This document shows positions 1 to 8,273 of a DNA stretch of 32,934 nucleotides, piece by piece. Origin of the DNA: Sphingomonas bacterium (lineage in GTDB: Bacteria; Pseudomonadota; Alphaproteobacteria; Sphingomonadales; Sphingomonadaceae); NCBI RefSeq assembly GCF_903643035.1, contig NZ_CAHJWW010000004.1, positions 1-32,934 on the forward strand, written 5' to 3'. Every line of letters begins with the position of its first letter. Positions within the stretch are counted from its first letter, which is position 1. The translations under genes were made by a program, and so were the position numbers. The notes under the pieces were generated by a model. The model did not search any database and was not told the origin of the DNA. It saw nothing but the letters and a program-made list of their open reading frames with translations.

Positions 1-480
1 GAGCGGCCCGGTGGCCCGCCGGGCGAGCCGCGCCGCCAGCCGCCGGTGGCGCTGGAGGACATCCCGGCCGACGCCACCGACGTCCATCTGGTCGAGAGGG
101 TAGGCCGGGTCGAGACTTTCGTCACCGCCGGGCCGCCCACCACGACGGTGTTCCGGCCGGCAGGCAGGGGGCTGGAGCTCGAGCCGATCACCCACCCCAA
201 CGCGGTCGTCGCGGGTGAGATGGCGCGCTTCCGCTTCTTGGTCGACGGAAAGCCGGCCGCGGGCGTCAGGGTGACGGTGCTGGCGGGCGGCGACCGCTAT
301 CGCAACGACGCGGGCGCCCGCGTGATGACGGCCGGGGCCGACGGCATCGTCGCGGTGACGTGGCCCGCGCCCGGCATGTACTGGCTGGGCGCGGAGGCCG
401 AGGACCGTGCTCCCGCCGAGAAGCGCGCGGAGGTGCGGCGGATGAGCTATGCGGCGACCCTGGAAGTGATGACGCCCTGA
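1..480 (+). CDS. DUF4198 domain protein, 5' end missing
   Basis: The reading frame is open from the first base of the window and ends with TGA at 478-480, so the gene begins upstream. About 159 residues are visible. The segment reads as the C-terminal beta-rich half of a DUF4198 (NikM-like) protein: a PITHPNAVVAGE stretch, then a 'FLVDGKPAAGVRVTVLAGGDRYRND' type carboxypeptidase-regulatory-like fold and a closing GMYWLGAE strand. Proteins of this family are periplasmic and often sit beside PepSY, DUF2271 and ApbE genes in sphingomonads and relatives. The apbE gene follows after 32 bases, which fits that setting and suggests a role in a metal-related or flavin-dependent envelope redox system. 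The substrate is unknown. A GTG at 46 is only an internal codon. Confidence 0.8.
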   Translation, partial: ERPGGPPGEPRRQPPVALEDIPADATDVHLVERVGRVETFVTAGPPTTTVFRPAGRGLELEPITHPNAVVAGEMARFRFLVDGKPAAGVRVTVLAGGDRYRNDAGARVMTAGADGIVAVTWPAPGMYWLGAEAEDRAPAEKRAEVRRMSYAATLEVMTP

Positions 481-512
481 ACTTGCCGGAGCTGAACTTG
501 CCGGAGCGCGTG

Positions 513-1493
513 ATGGAGCCGAGGATCGCGCTGCCGCCGACCGTCTCGCCGGTGGCGCTTCGGCGCTGCGATTCGGGGATGTCGGTATCGGCGATGGCAG
601 GATCGGCGCTCGGGACCACGTGGCGGGTGCGGTTGGTCGCGCATCCGGCCACCGCCATCGACCGGCTGCGCGCCACCATCGACACGCGGCTCGCCGACAT
701 CGTCGCCGAGATGAGCCAGTGGAAGCCGGATTCACTGCTGTCGCGCTTCAACCGTGCGCCGGCGGGGACGTGGATGACGCTTCCGCCGGACTTCGCGACG
801 GTGCTGGCCACCGCGCTGGCGATCGCGGAGCGGAGCGACGGAGCGTTCGATCCCACCCATGGGCGCGCTGCGGCGCTGCTGGGCCACGGCGCCATGACGG
901 TCGCCGGGGCGCCGACGGCGGCGGCACTGGACGAGGCGCGTGTGGCGGCCGGGTGGCGGCGGCTCGTCTGGGAGCCCGGCCGCCGCCGCCTGCGCCAGCC
1001 CGGCGGGCTGTGGCTCGACTTCTCCGGCATCGCCAAGGGCTTCGCCGTCGACGCGGTGGCGGATCTGCTGCGCGAGCAGGGGTTCGACGACGTGCTGGTC
1101 GATATCGGCGGCGAGCTCGTCGGGCGCGGACTGAGGCCGGACGGACGCCCCTGGTGGGTCGATGCCGAGCTGCCGCCCGGCATCGTGCTGCCGCCGCTGC
1201 GGATCGGGCTGCACGATCAGGCGGTCGCCACCTCCGGCGACTACGTACGGCGTGGCCATACCATCGATCCCGGGACCGGCCGTTCGCTCGCGTCGGACGT
1301 CGCCTCCGTCAGCGTGATCCATGCCAGCGCGATGCTGGCCGACGCCTGGGCGACCGCGCTGACGGTGCAGGGACCGGTTGCCGCGTTGGCGACGGCGACC
1401 CGCGACCGGCTGGCGGTCCGCATCGTTCGGCGCGAGCGCGGCCGCGCATCGGAAACGCTGAGCCCCGCGTTGCACGGGATGACGGAGGGCTGA
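513..1493 (+). CDS. apbE: FAD:protein FMN transferase (ApbE family)
   Basis: ApbE enzymes attach FMN from FAD to a Thr/Ser of a target flavoprotein, using Mg2+. The 326-residue product has the family signatures: a GSALGTTW start of the core, the DFSGIAKGFAVD nucleotide-binding motif near residue 169, DIGGEL, ATSGDY, the HTIDPGTG motif near 248 and a metal-binding ADAWATAL segment near 276. ATG 513 is chosen because GGAG at 503-506 lies six bases upstream; the frame stays open further upstream but there it overlaps the DUF4198 gene. No N-terminal signal peptide or lipobox is visible, although many ApbE proteins are exported lipoproteins, so this copy looks cytoplasmic. It probably shares a transcript with the DUF4198 gene. 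Its flavinylation target would be encoded upstream, outside the window. Confidence 0.93.
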   Translation: MEPRIALPPTVSPVALRRCDSGMSVSAMAGSALGTTWRVRLVAHPATAIDRLRATIDTRLADIVAEMSQWKPDSLLSRFNRAPAGTWMTLPPDFATVLATALAIAERSDGAFDPTHGRAAALLGHGAMTVAGAPTAAALDEARVAAGWRRLVWEPGRRRLRQPGGLWLDFSGIAKGFAVDAVADLLREQGFDDVLVDIGGELVGRGLRPDGRPWWVDAELPPGIVLPPLRIGLHDQAVATSGDYVRRGHTIDPGTGRSLASDVASVSVIHASAMLADAWATALTVQGPVAALATATRDRLAVRIVRRERGRASETLSPALHGMTEG

Positions 1494-1532
1494 CTCGGCG
1501 GGATCGCGCCATGCGGCGAGCGTCCAATCGGT

Positions 1533-1658
1533 TCAGTAGATCATTGCATAGGCCGCCTGGCACATCCCGATGAGCGCCAGAACAAACAGATTGGCCCCGA
1601 TCACGAGGCGAAGGTCCGAACCACCGTCTACCGCCCGCCCGTCGACATCGCTCCGCAT
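1533..1658 (-). CDS. 41-residue single-pass membrane protein, unknown function
   Basis: A short ORF starts with ATG at 1658 and ends with TGA at 1533-1535. It is supported by a near-perfect ribosome binding site: AGGAGGG (complement of 1665-1671) six bases before the ATG. The product has a hydrophilic N-terminus of about 18 residues, rich in Asp, followed by one transmembrane segment (LVIGANLFVLALIGMCQAAYA). It ends in Ile-Tyr. I do not recognise the family. It is convergent with apbE (stop at 1493) and lies downstream of the aminopeptidase gene on the same strand with about 119 bases between, so it could be co-transcribed or independent. The quality of the Shine-Dalgarno sequence is the main reason to believe it is translated. 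Confidence 0.6.
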   Translation of the reverse strand: MRSDVDGRAVDGGSDLRLVIGANLFVLALIGMCQAAYAMIY

Positions 1659-1777
1659 CGTCGTCCCTCCTGTCTTCCCATGGACAAGACGACGCGAACG
1701 CCAACTACCCGCAACGACCTGGTAACCTTTCCCGATCGCGGTATCTGCCACCGGGCCTGGACAGGATCGCGGCCCGG

Positions 1778-4411
1778 CTAGGATGGAGTCGCGATCGCCG
1801 CGTTGATCTCGGCCTGCTTCGCGTCGCGCAGCGCGCCGCAATGCCGGATCGTCTCTACCGTCCGCTCGAACTCCAGCACGCCGGCGTTGGCGGCGCGCAC
1901 CTTGGGTCCGAGCGTCCGGTCCAGCCGGTCGGCCCTGTCCACGCCGCATTGCAGGGCGAACATGCCGGGCAGGCGGCTGGTCGTGAAGATGCCGTTGCCG
2001 CCCGCTGCCAAGGTGGCGTAGTTGGCGAGGATCCAGTCGCCCGCGATCCCGGTCGTCTCGGGCGTCCCGGCCAGGCCGGCCAGCAGCTGCAACCGTTCGA
2101 GCGACCGCAGCCGCGGGTCCCGGAAGCCCAGCAGCCACTGCGCCACGTCGGCGCGGCCGGTGGTGCCGATCGCGCCGATGGCGGCGCTGCGGAACGATGC
2201 GTCCTCGCTCGCCAGCGCGCGCGCCATCATGGTCCGGGACGCCGGCAGGCCGCCCTGCTCCAGCACGACGCCCAGCGCCGGCGCGACGATTGCGGGATCG
2301 AGCGCGGTCCGGTCGCCGGCCAGATAGGCGTTCGCCGCCACGGCCATCCGCGCCCGGAGCGCAGCGTCCTGCGCCTCGCCCGCCAGCAGGGAGAGAAGCT
2401 CCTGGCGCAGCTTCTGCCGGTCCGGCGCGTCGGCGGCATAGGCGCCGGCCTTCAGGTCGCCGCCGAGCGAGGCGAGCCGGGGCGCGTAGATCGCGGCCAC
2501 CAGCGCGCGATAGGCGGGCATCGTCGCGGGCGTCAGGAACCCGTGCCGCCGCCACGAGGCGAGATGACCCGCCGGCTCCAGCGCCACCTCGGAGTTCGGG
2601 TTGCCCGCCATTGCGCGGGCGGCGTCGACGATCCAGCCGGCCGGCGCGGTGCCGGCGCGGAAGGCGGCGTAGAGGCTGTCGTCGCTCGCCAGCGCCTCGC
2701 CGGCGTCCAAGCCCGCCCCTTGCGCGATCAGCGCCTTCCAGTCGGCGGGAGCGAGGTCGAAGCGGTAGTAGCCGGTGCCGCCGGCGTTGGGCATGATGAC
2801 GTCCGCGGGGGCCGCGTCGATCGTCATGGTCGGCCGGTCCAGCAGCGTGCAGGCCCGCGTCGTGCCGGTGCGGACGCACAGCGGGATCGTCCACCGTTCC
2901 GGCGACGGACGGCTGCCGAGATAGCCGTAGCGCGACTGGGTCGCGACCAGCCGCCCGCCGTCCCGCCGGATCGAGACGACGGGAACGCCCTGCTGGTCGA
3001 CGAAGCTGCGCATCGCCGCGACGACGCGCGGGTCCCGCGCCGAGTCGGCGAGCGCCTGGAAGAACTGATTGGAGGTCGCGTTGCCGTACTGGTGGCGGGA
3101 CAGGTGCAGCCGCACGCCCGCCTTGAAACGGTCGTCGCCCAGATAGGCGGCGATCATCGTGATGACCTGCCCGCCCTTGCCGTAGGTGATGGTGTCGAAC
3201 GCGTCGTCGATCTGCGCGTTGGTGGCGATGTGCTGGTGGATCGGGCGCCCGACCTCCAGCGCGTCGGTGTTCATCGCCGAGAAGCCTTCCGCGATGCCGC
3301 CGACGCCGATGTTCAGCTCGGGTCGCCACTCGTTGCCGATGCGGTAGCCCATCCAGTTGGCGAAGCTCTCGTTCAGCCAGGTGTCGTCCCACCAGGCGGG
3401 CGAGACGAGGTCGCCGAACCATTGGTGCGACAGCTCGTGCGACACCACCATGCCGAAGGTCTGCCTGCTCCGGGTCGGTGCCTTGCCGTCGAGCAGCAGG
3501 ATGCCGTCGCCATAGATGTCCGCCCCGGCGTTCTCCATGGCCCCCGGCATCACCGGCGAGCCGATCTGGTCGAGCTTGGGGAAGGGGAACGACTGGCCGA
3601 AATACCGTTCCAGCAGCGACACGATGCGCGGAGTTTCCGCCATCGCATAGTCCAGCCTGCCGGCCTGAGCCCCCGTCGTCACCACGCCCAGCGGCAGCCG
3701 CGTCAGCCGCTCCGCGTCGACGGGCACGGCGCCGGTCGGATGCAGGAACGGCCCGGTGACCATCGCCACCAGATAGGTCGGCAGCGGCTTCGTGACCTGG
3801 AAGACGTGTCGTTCCAGTGCTCCGACCGTCGTGACGCTCGCCTCGGGCGCGTTGCTGACCGCCTTGTTGCCTGGCGCGGTGGTGATCGAGATGGCGAACG
3901 GCGTCTTGTAGCCGGGCTCGTCGAACGAGGGAAAGGCGGCGCGCGCGTCGATGCTCTCGAACTGCGTCCAGCTGTACCAGGTGCCGGCGACGTTGATCCG
4001 GTAGAGTCCCGACGGATTGCTGCCGAACGCGGCATCATAGTCGAACGTCAGCGTAATCGGTCCGCTCACCGGTTCGGGGAAGTCGAGCCGCACCACGCCG
4101 GTCGGATCGACCTGCGTGTAGGCGACCGGCATCGTCGTCCCGCCCACCGTCGCGACCGAGCGCGACACGGCAAGGTCGCGGCCGTGCATGTAGAGGTGCG
4201 TCGTCGGCGCCTTCACCGTCACGTCGATCTCGTCATGACCGGTGAAACGCGGACGATCGGGCAGGATCGTCATGTCCAGCCGATAGGCGGTGGGCGTCGC
4301 GGCATCGGCCAGCCTGCCGAGCGGCACGGACGGGTCCGCCGTCGCGGCGAGTGCGCCGCTCGCGCAGGTGAGGAGCAGGGCAGCGAGCAGCGGGCGCATC
4401 GGCGGTTCCAT
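1778..4411 (-). CDS. Secreted M1 family zinc aminopeptidase
   Basis: This 877-residue protein is an M1 (gluzincin) metallopeptidase that removes N-terminal residues from peptides. It begins with a signal peptide (MRPLLAALLLTCASGALA after a short MEPP lead), so it acts in the periplasm or outside. Key motifs are visible: the GAMEN exopeptidase motif near residue 290, and HELSH at 325-329 with the third zinc ligand Glu at 348 in the NESFANW motif, exactly 18 residues later. The C-terminal ERAP1-like helical domain follows. Length is normal for the family. Two starts are possible, ATG 4411 and ATG 4399; neither has a strong ribosome binding site, and the second gives a more typical signal peptide. 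It is divergent from the small lysine-rich gene at 4561. Confidence 0.95.
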   Translation of the reverse strand: MEPPMRPLLAALLLTCASGALAATADPSVPLGRLADAATPTAYRLDMTILPDRPRFTGHDEIDVTVKAPTTHLYMHGRDLAVSRSVATVGGTTMPVAYTQVDPTGVVRLDFPEPVSGPITLTFDYDAAFGSNPSGLYRINVAGTWYSWTQFESIDARAAFPSFDEPGYKTPFAISITTAPGNKAVSNAPEASVTTVGALERHVFQVTKPLPTYLVAMVTGPFLHPTGAVPVDAERLTRLPLGVVTTGAQAGRLDYAMAETPRIVSLLERYFGQSFPFPKLDQIGSPVMPGAMENAGADIYGDGILLLDGKAPTRSRQTFGMVVSHELSHQWFGDLVSPAWWDDTWLNESFANWMGYRIGNEWRPELNIGVGGIAEGFSAMNTDALEVGRPIHQHIATNAQIDDAFDTITYGKGGQVITMIAAYLGDDRFKAGVRLHLSRHQYGNATSNQFFQALADSARDPRVVAAMRSFVDQQGVPVVSIRRDGGRLVATQSRYGYLGSRPSPERWTIPLCVRTGTTRACTLLDRPTMTIDAAPADVIMPNAGGTGYYRFDLAPADWKALIAQGAGLDAGEALASDDSLYAAFRAGTAPAGWIVDAARAMAGNPNSEVALEPAGHLASWRRHGFLTPATMPAYRALVAAIYAPRLASLGGDLKAGAYAADAPDRQKLRQELLSLLAGEAQDAALRARMAVAANAYLAGDRTALDPAIVAPALGVVLEQGGLPASRTMMARALASEDASFRSAAIGAIGTTGRADVAQWLLGFRDPRLRSLERLQLLAGLAGTPETTGIAGDWILANYATLAAGGNGIFTTSRLPGMFALQCGVDRADRLDRTLGPKVRAANAGVLEFERTVETIRHCGALRDAKQAEINAAIATPS

Positions 4412-4560
4412 CTTGCAGGGAGAGGCGACGGAGTAGGGCGACGGCGGCGGCCGGACAAGCTGCCCCGACGGTCGTGCCGCCCCTTCGATAATTTCCGGCG
4501 GGCGCGTCCCCGGAAGCTGCTATGCCATGCGCCCAGACCGTTCGAAGAGGAGATGGAACC

Positions 4561-4689
4561 GTGGCCAAGAGCCAGCAAAAGTCCAACAAGGAAGTCCGCA
4601 AGCCCAAGGCGGAGAAGCCGGCCAAGCAAAACGCGTCGAACCCGTCGACCAAGGGAAAGGCGTCGGATGGCACGCCGCCGAAGGGCTAG
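4561..4689 (+). CDS. 42-residue lysine-rich protein, unknown function
   Basis: GTG at 4561 opens a 42-residue ORF ending with TAG at 4687-4689. AGAGGAG at 4546-4552 sits eight bases upstream, a good ribosome binding site. The product (MAKSQQKSNKEVRKPKAEK... ending TPPKG) has no hydrophobic core: Lys, Ala, Ser, Asn and Pro dominate, so it is very basic and probably disordered. From memory, similar short proteins starting MAKSQQKSN are widespread as conserved hypotheticals in proteobacteria; I know of no assigned function. Nucleic-acid binding would fit the charge but is only inference. The 149 bases between this start and the divergent aminopeptidase start hold both promoters. Because it starts with GTG and is short, automated gene callers may miss it. 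Confidence 0.75.
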   Translation: MAKSQQKSNKEVRKPKAEKPAKQNASNPSTKGKASDGTPPKG

Positions 4690-4752
4690 CGCGGCCGGGC
4701 GAGGGGTCCGGGCGGAGGAGGCGTCGCCGCCGCGCCCGGATCGTGCCGTCGG

Positions 4753-5247
4753 GTGATCGTCACGCCCGATCCCATCGGCCCCGGGCAGGAGAGTGTGTGG
4801 GCATACCCGCGCCCGGCGGTCGCCGAGCCGAGCGGTCGGCACGTCCGGATCGAGCATCGCGGGCGCGTGATAGCCGACACGCGGGCCAGCATCCGCACGA
4901 TCGAGACCAGCCATCCGCCCAGCTACTACGTTCCGCCCGCTGACGTCCTCGCGTCCGTGCTGCGCCGGTCGGCGCACCGCTCGTTCTGCGAGTGGAAGGG
5001 ACATGCGGTCTATTGGGATCTCGTGACGGACGGGGCCGTCCTTTCCGACGTCGCCTGGAGCTATCCGTCGCCGACCCGCGCGTTCGCGATGCTGCGCGAT
5101 CACCTCGCCTTCTATGCCGCCCCGCTGGACGCCTGCTCCGTGGATGGCGAGCGCGTGGCGCCGCAGCCGGGCGGCTTCTACGGCGGCTGGATCACATCCG
5201 ACCTGGCAGGGCCATTCAAGGGCGTGCCGGGCAGCCGCTACTGGTGA
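4753..5247 (+). CDS. DUF427 domain protein
   Basis: The 164-residue product matches the DUF427 family: an N-terminal TPDPIGPGQESVWAYPRP segment, then RVIADTRASIRTIETSHPPSYYVPPADV, then FCEWKGHAVYWDL with its conserved Cys, Lys and Gly. DUF427 forms a small beta-barrel-like fold; its biochemical role is not established. The longer form with an extra N-terminal segment and a C-terminal tail, as here, is common in alphaproteobacteria. GTG 4753 is chosen because the conserved DPIxPGQESVW segment begins right after it; no clear Shine-Dalgarno sequence is seen. The gene follows the small lysine-rich gene after 63 bases on the same strand and is convergent with the DUF6481 gene. Confidence 0.88.
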   Translation: MIVTPDPIGPGQESVWAYPRPAVAEPSGRHVRIEHRGRVIADTRASIRTIETSHPPSYYVPPADVLASVLRRSAHRSFCEWKGHAVYWDLVTDGAVLSDVAWSYPSPTRAFAMLRDHLAFYAAPLDACSVDGERVAPQPGGFYGGWITSDLAGPFKGVPGSRYW

Positions 5248-5310
5248 CCGACCCTATGTGACCGGCCCCGTGTAATTGATCGCCTGCCGTGACGGCGAGC
5301 GGCTTCGGGA

Positions 5311-5658
5311 CTATTTCCGCGCCTTGCGAGCGGCGAAGCGGGCATCGCGCGCCGCCTTCATCTCCGCTGCACTGGCCGGCTTCAGCCGGGCGGCCTTGAG
5401 CTCGGCCGCCGCCGCCGCCGCCGCGATCGCCGCCGCGACGATCGCCGCCTTCTCGGCCTTCAGCGCCGCACGGGCCTCCGCCCTTGCGGCCCGCTCGTCG
5501 GCGAGGACCTGCTCACGCGCTTCCCAGGCCCGGCGCTGCTCAGCCATCAGCGCCTCGTCGACCGGCGGCCTCGCCTTGAGCTGGTCGAGCGCCTTCTGCT
5601 TGGCTTTCCCGGCCAACGCCGCGCGATCCTGGAAGGTGGGAGTTTTGAAGGAAGCCAC
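5311..5658 (-). CDS. DUF6481 family protein
   Basis: The 115-residue product is rich in Ala, Lys, Arg and Glu and is almost entirely predicted helix or coiled coil. It begins MASFKTPTFQDRAALAGKAKQKALDQLKARP, which I recognise as the DUF6481 pattern of alphaproteobacteria. Function is unknown; a charged, helical, cytoplasmic protein is all the sequence supports. The start is GTG at 5658, preceded by AAGGA about seven bases upstream. A run of Ala codons (GCC/GCG repeats around 5404-5460 on the plus strand) makes a low-complexity block in the middle. It is divergent from the TonB receptor at 5844. Confidence 0.8.
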   Translation of the reverse strand: MASFKTPTFQDRAALAGKAKQKALDQLKARPPVDEALMAEQRRAWEAREQVLADERAARAEARAALKAEKAAIVAAAIAAAAAAAELKAARLKPASAAEMKAARDARFAARKARK

Positions 5659-5759
5659 TCAATTGTCCTTTGGGGCGAACGCCTTGTCGAGCGTGCCATC
5701 TATCCGGCGGCCCTTGCGCTTTCAAGCTCGCGCGAGGGCGATCCGGCAGGTTCGTCGCA

Positions 5760-5799
5760 CCGTCACCAACCTGTCGTCGAACCGTCGCCGAACCGCAAC
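5760..5799 (+). promoter_or_regulatory. Probable PhoB box array upstream of the first TonB receptor
   Basis: Four 7-base units lie exactly 11 bases apart: CCGTCAC at 5760, CTGTCGT at 5771, CCGTCGC at 5782 and the weaker CCGCAAC at 5793. The PhoB consensus is two CTGTCAT-like 7-mers separated by 4 bases, also an 11-base period. The second unit matches 6 of 7 positions. The array ends 44 bases before the ATG at 5844, a suitable place for an activator site. That this is a true PhoB site is inference. Confidence 0.5.
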
Positions 5800-5843
5800 G
5801 AAGCGGCATTACGACGCCGGATCGGGCAAGCAGGGGATGACAG

Positions 5844-8249
5844 ATGCGATACACGCTCGTGCGACAAGTCGGAAGCGCCTCGGTGCTGACCCTGGCCATG
5901 GCCCTGACATCGGGTGCAGCGCACGCCCAGACGGCCGACCTGGCGGCCGCATCGTCAGCCGACCCGGCGCCCGCCGCCGCCGACGCGCCGCAGACCGACG
6001 CACAGCCGCAGGACATCGTGGTGCTGGGGTTCGGTCGCAGCCGGCAGGTGCAGACGGTGACGGCGGACGACATCGCGCTGCTCACCCCAGGCACCAGCCC
6101 GCTCAAGGCGGTCAGCAAGCTGCCGGGCGTCTCGTTCCAGGCGGCGGACGCGTTCGGCGCCTATGAATGGGCGGTGCGCATCTCGCTGCGCGGCTTCAAC
6201 CAGAACCAGCTCGGCTTCACGCTGGACGACATCCCGCTCGGCGACATGAGCTACGGCAACGACAACGGCCTGCACATCAGCCGCGCGATCATCTCGGAGA
6301 ACGTCGGCCGGGTGGAAGTGGCGCAGGGCGCAGGCGCGCTCGCCACCGCGTCCACGAGCAATCTGGGCGGCACGCTGCAGTTCTACAGCGCGGCGCCGCG
6401 AGACCGCGCGGGGGTCGAGGTGTCGGGGACCGGCGGTTCGGACTCGACGTACCGGGCCTATGTCCGGCTCGACTCGGGCGATCTGACGGGCGGCGGCCTG
6501 CGCGGCTATGTCAGCTATGCATATCTCACGACCGACAAATGGAAGGGCTATGGCCCGCAGCGCCAGCATCAGGCGAACGCCAAGCTGGTTCAGGACCTGG
6601 GGCCGCTCGGCAGCATCTCGGCCTTCTTCAACTTCTCCGCCCGACGCGAGACGGACTATCAGGACCTGACGTTCGACCTGTTCAACCGGTTGGGCCAGAA
6701 CGCGGCCTACCGCGTCGACAACATCCGTCCCGACTACGCGCTGGCCGAGCGGCTGGCGCGCGCCTATCAGACGGGCGGCGCGTTTCCCGCGCCGTACCAG
6801 AACGTCGACGACGTCTATTACGACGCCGGCGGCCTGCGGAACGACTATCTGGCCGGCGCGACGTTCGACGCGCATCTGGCGCCGGGCCTCGTGTTCAAGA
6901 CCACCGGCTATTACCATCGCAACCGCGGCCAGGGTTCGTGGATCACGCCCTATGCCGCGACCCCGACCGGCGCGCCCGATGCGAACGGCGACCCGATCGC
7001 CAATCCGGCTCCTCTGTCGTTCCGCACCACGGAATACGCCATCCACCGCGGCGGCGTCGTCTCGACGGCCAGCTACGAGACAGGGCCGAACACGCTGGAG
7101 ATCGGCGGATGGTACGAAAGCAACGCCTTCGACCAGGCCCGCCGGTACTACGGGCTGGGAGCGACGGCGCCGGGGCGCGAGACGCTCGAGTTCCAGGCCA
7201 ATTCCTTCTTCACTCAGTATGAGGGCAAGTACGACACCCGGACGATGCAGTACCACGTCTCGGACACGCTGAAGCTCCTGAACGACGCGCTCGTCATCAA
7301 CGGCGGCTGGAAGGGGGTGAAGGTCGACAACACCGCCCGTGTCACCGTCGGCCCGCTGGCGAGCGGACGCATAGGCGCGACCGACTGGTTTCAGCCCCAG
7401 GTCGGGGCCGTGTTCCACGCCGGGCCGATGGTGGAAGTGTTCGCCGACTATACGCAGAACATGCACGCCTTCGTCTCCGCACTGACCGCCGGGCCGTTCT
7501 CCACGACGCAGGTCGGGTTCAACGCGCTGCTGGGCAATCTGAAGCCCGAGACGTCGCGCACCTATGAAGGTGGGCTGCGCTTTCATCAGGGGCCGTTGCA
7601 GGCGTCGGCCGTCGGATATTACGTCAACTTCGACAACCGGCTCGCCGCTTTCGCCAACGGATCGGGCATCGTCGGCAACCCCTCGATCCTCAGCAACGTC
7701 GGCAGCGTCCACACCTATGGCGCGGAGGGTACGGTCAACTATCGCCTGATGAGCGACCTGTCCGTATTCGCCAACTATTCGTACAACCACTCCAAATACG
7801 CCAACAACGTCCTGAACGGGAACGGGTCCGTATACGCCTATACCCAGAACAAGTTCGTCGTCGACGCGCCAGAGCACATGGCGAAGGCCGAACTGGTCTA
7901 TGACAATCGCTCGCTCTTCGCCCGCGTGAACGGCGACTACATGTCGAAGCGGTATTTCTCCTATGAGAACGACCTAGTCGCCAACGGCCGCTTCCTCGCC
8001 AACGCGAGCATCGGCTATCGCTTCGCCCACGAAGGCCCGATGCACGACGTCACGATCGAGTTCAACGTGAACAACCTGACCGACAAGCAGTATATCGCGA
8101 CGGTGAACACCAACAACGTCCAGGTTCGGGGCTATACCGACACGCCCAACTCCGGCCGGGTGAACGGCGCGGGGTTCGATGCCGACAACCCCAACTTCAT
8201 GGTCGGGTCGCCGCGCCAGTATTTCGTATCGCTCAAGAGCCGCTTCTGA
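5844..8249 (+). CDS. TonB-dependent outer membrane receptor (first of pair)
   Basis: This 801-residue protein is a TonB-dependent active transporter of the outer membrane. It has a signal peptide cleaved after AHA near residue 28, a TonB-box-like DIVVLG near 57, and a plug domain (LLTPGTSPLKAVSKLPGVSF, LRGFNQNQLGFTLDDIPLGD, STSNLGGT). A long beta-barrel follows, with a NVNNLTDKQY motif near the end and a terminal Phe (SLKSRF) typical of outer membrane proteins. AGGGG at 5832-5836 is the ribosome binding site. It is related to the receptor at 9401-11887: both share FNxxQLGxTLDxxPLGD, RAIISExVGRV and STSNLGGT. The substrate cannot be read from sequence; the neighbouring phosphodiesterase and the Pho-box-like repeats upstream suggest a phosphate-containing compound. 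Confidence 0.94.
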   Translation: MRYTLVRQVGSASVLTLAMALTSGAAHAQTADLAAASSADPAPAAADAPQTDAQPQDIVVLGFGRSRQVQTVTADDIALLTPGTSPLKAVSKLPGVSFQAADAFGAYEWAVRISLRGFNQNQLGFTLDDIPLGDMSYGNDNGLHISRAIISENVGRVEVAQGAGALATASTSNLGGTLQFYSAAPRDRAGVEVSGTGGSDSTYRAYVRLDSGDLTGGGLRGYVSYAYLTTDKWKGYGPQRQHQANAKLVQDLGPLGSISAFFNFSARRETDYQDLTFDLFNRLGQNAAYRVDNIRPDYALAERLARAYQTGGAFPAPYQNVDDVYYDAGGLRNDYLAGATFDAHLAPGLVFKTTGYYHRNRGQGSWITPYAATPTGAPDANGDPIANPAPLSFRTTEYAIHRGGVVSTASYETGPNTLEIGGWYESNAFDQARRYYGLGATAPGRETLEFQANSFFTQYEGKYDTRTMQYHVSDTLKLLNDALVINGGWKGVKVDNTARVTVGPLASGRIGATDWFQPQVGAVFHAGPMVEVFADYTQNMHAFVSALTAGPFSTTQVGFNALLGNLKPETSRTYEGGLRFHQGPLQASAVGYYVNFDNRLAAFANGSGIVGNPSILSNVGSVHTYGAEGTVNYRLMSDLSVFANYSYNHSKYANNVLNGNGSVYAYTQNKFVVDAPEHMAKAELVYDNRSLFARVNGDYMSKRYFSYENDLVANGRFLANASIGYRFAHEGPMHDVTIEFNVNNLTDKQYIATVNTNNVQVRGYTDTPNSGRVNGAGFDADNPNFMVGSPRQYFVSLKSRF

Positions 8250-8273
8250 CGGCGTTCGCCGGCGCGTCCCTGT

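Noticed and set aside
1841-4756. 971-codon ORF opposite the M1 aminopeptidase
   Set aside because: Same reason: the minus strand encodes a full M1 enzyme with zinc motif and signal peptide.
5404-5460. GCC repeat tract as a microsatellite of interest
   Set aside because: It encodes an Ala-rich helix in the DUF6481 protein and is explained by that composition.
5955-7877. 640-codon antisense ORF in the first TonB receptor
   Set aside because: The receptor frame has plug, barrel and signal peptide; the antisense product has no recognisable domain.
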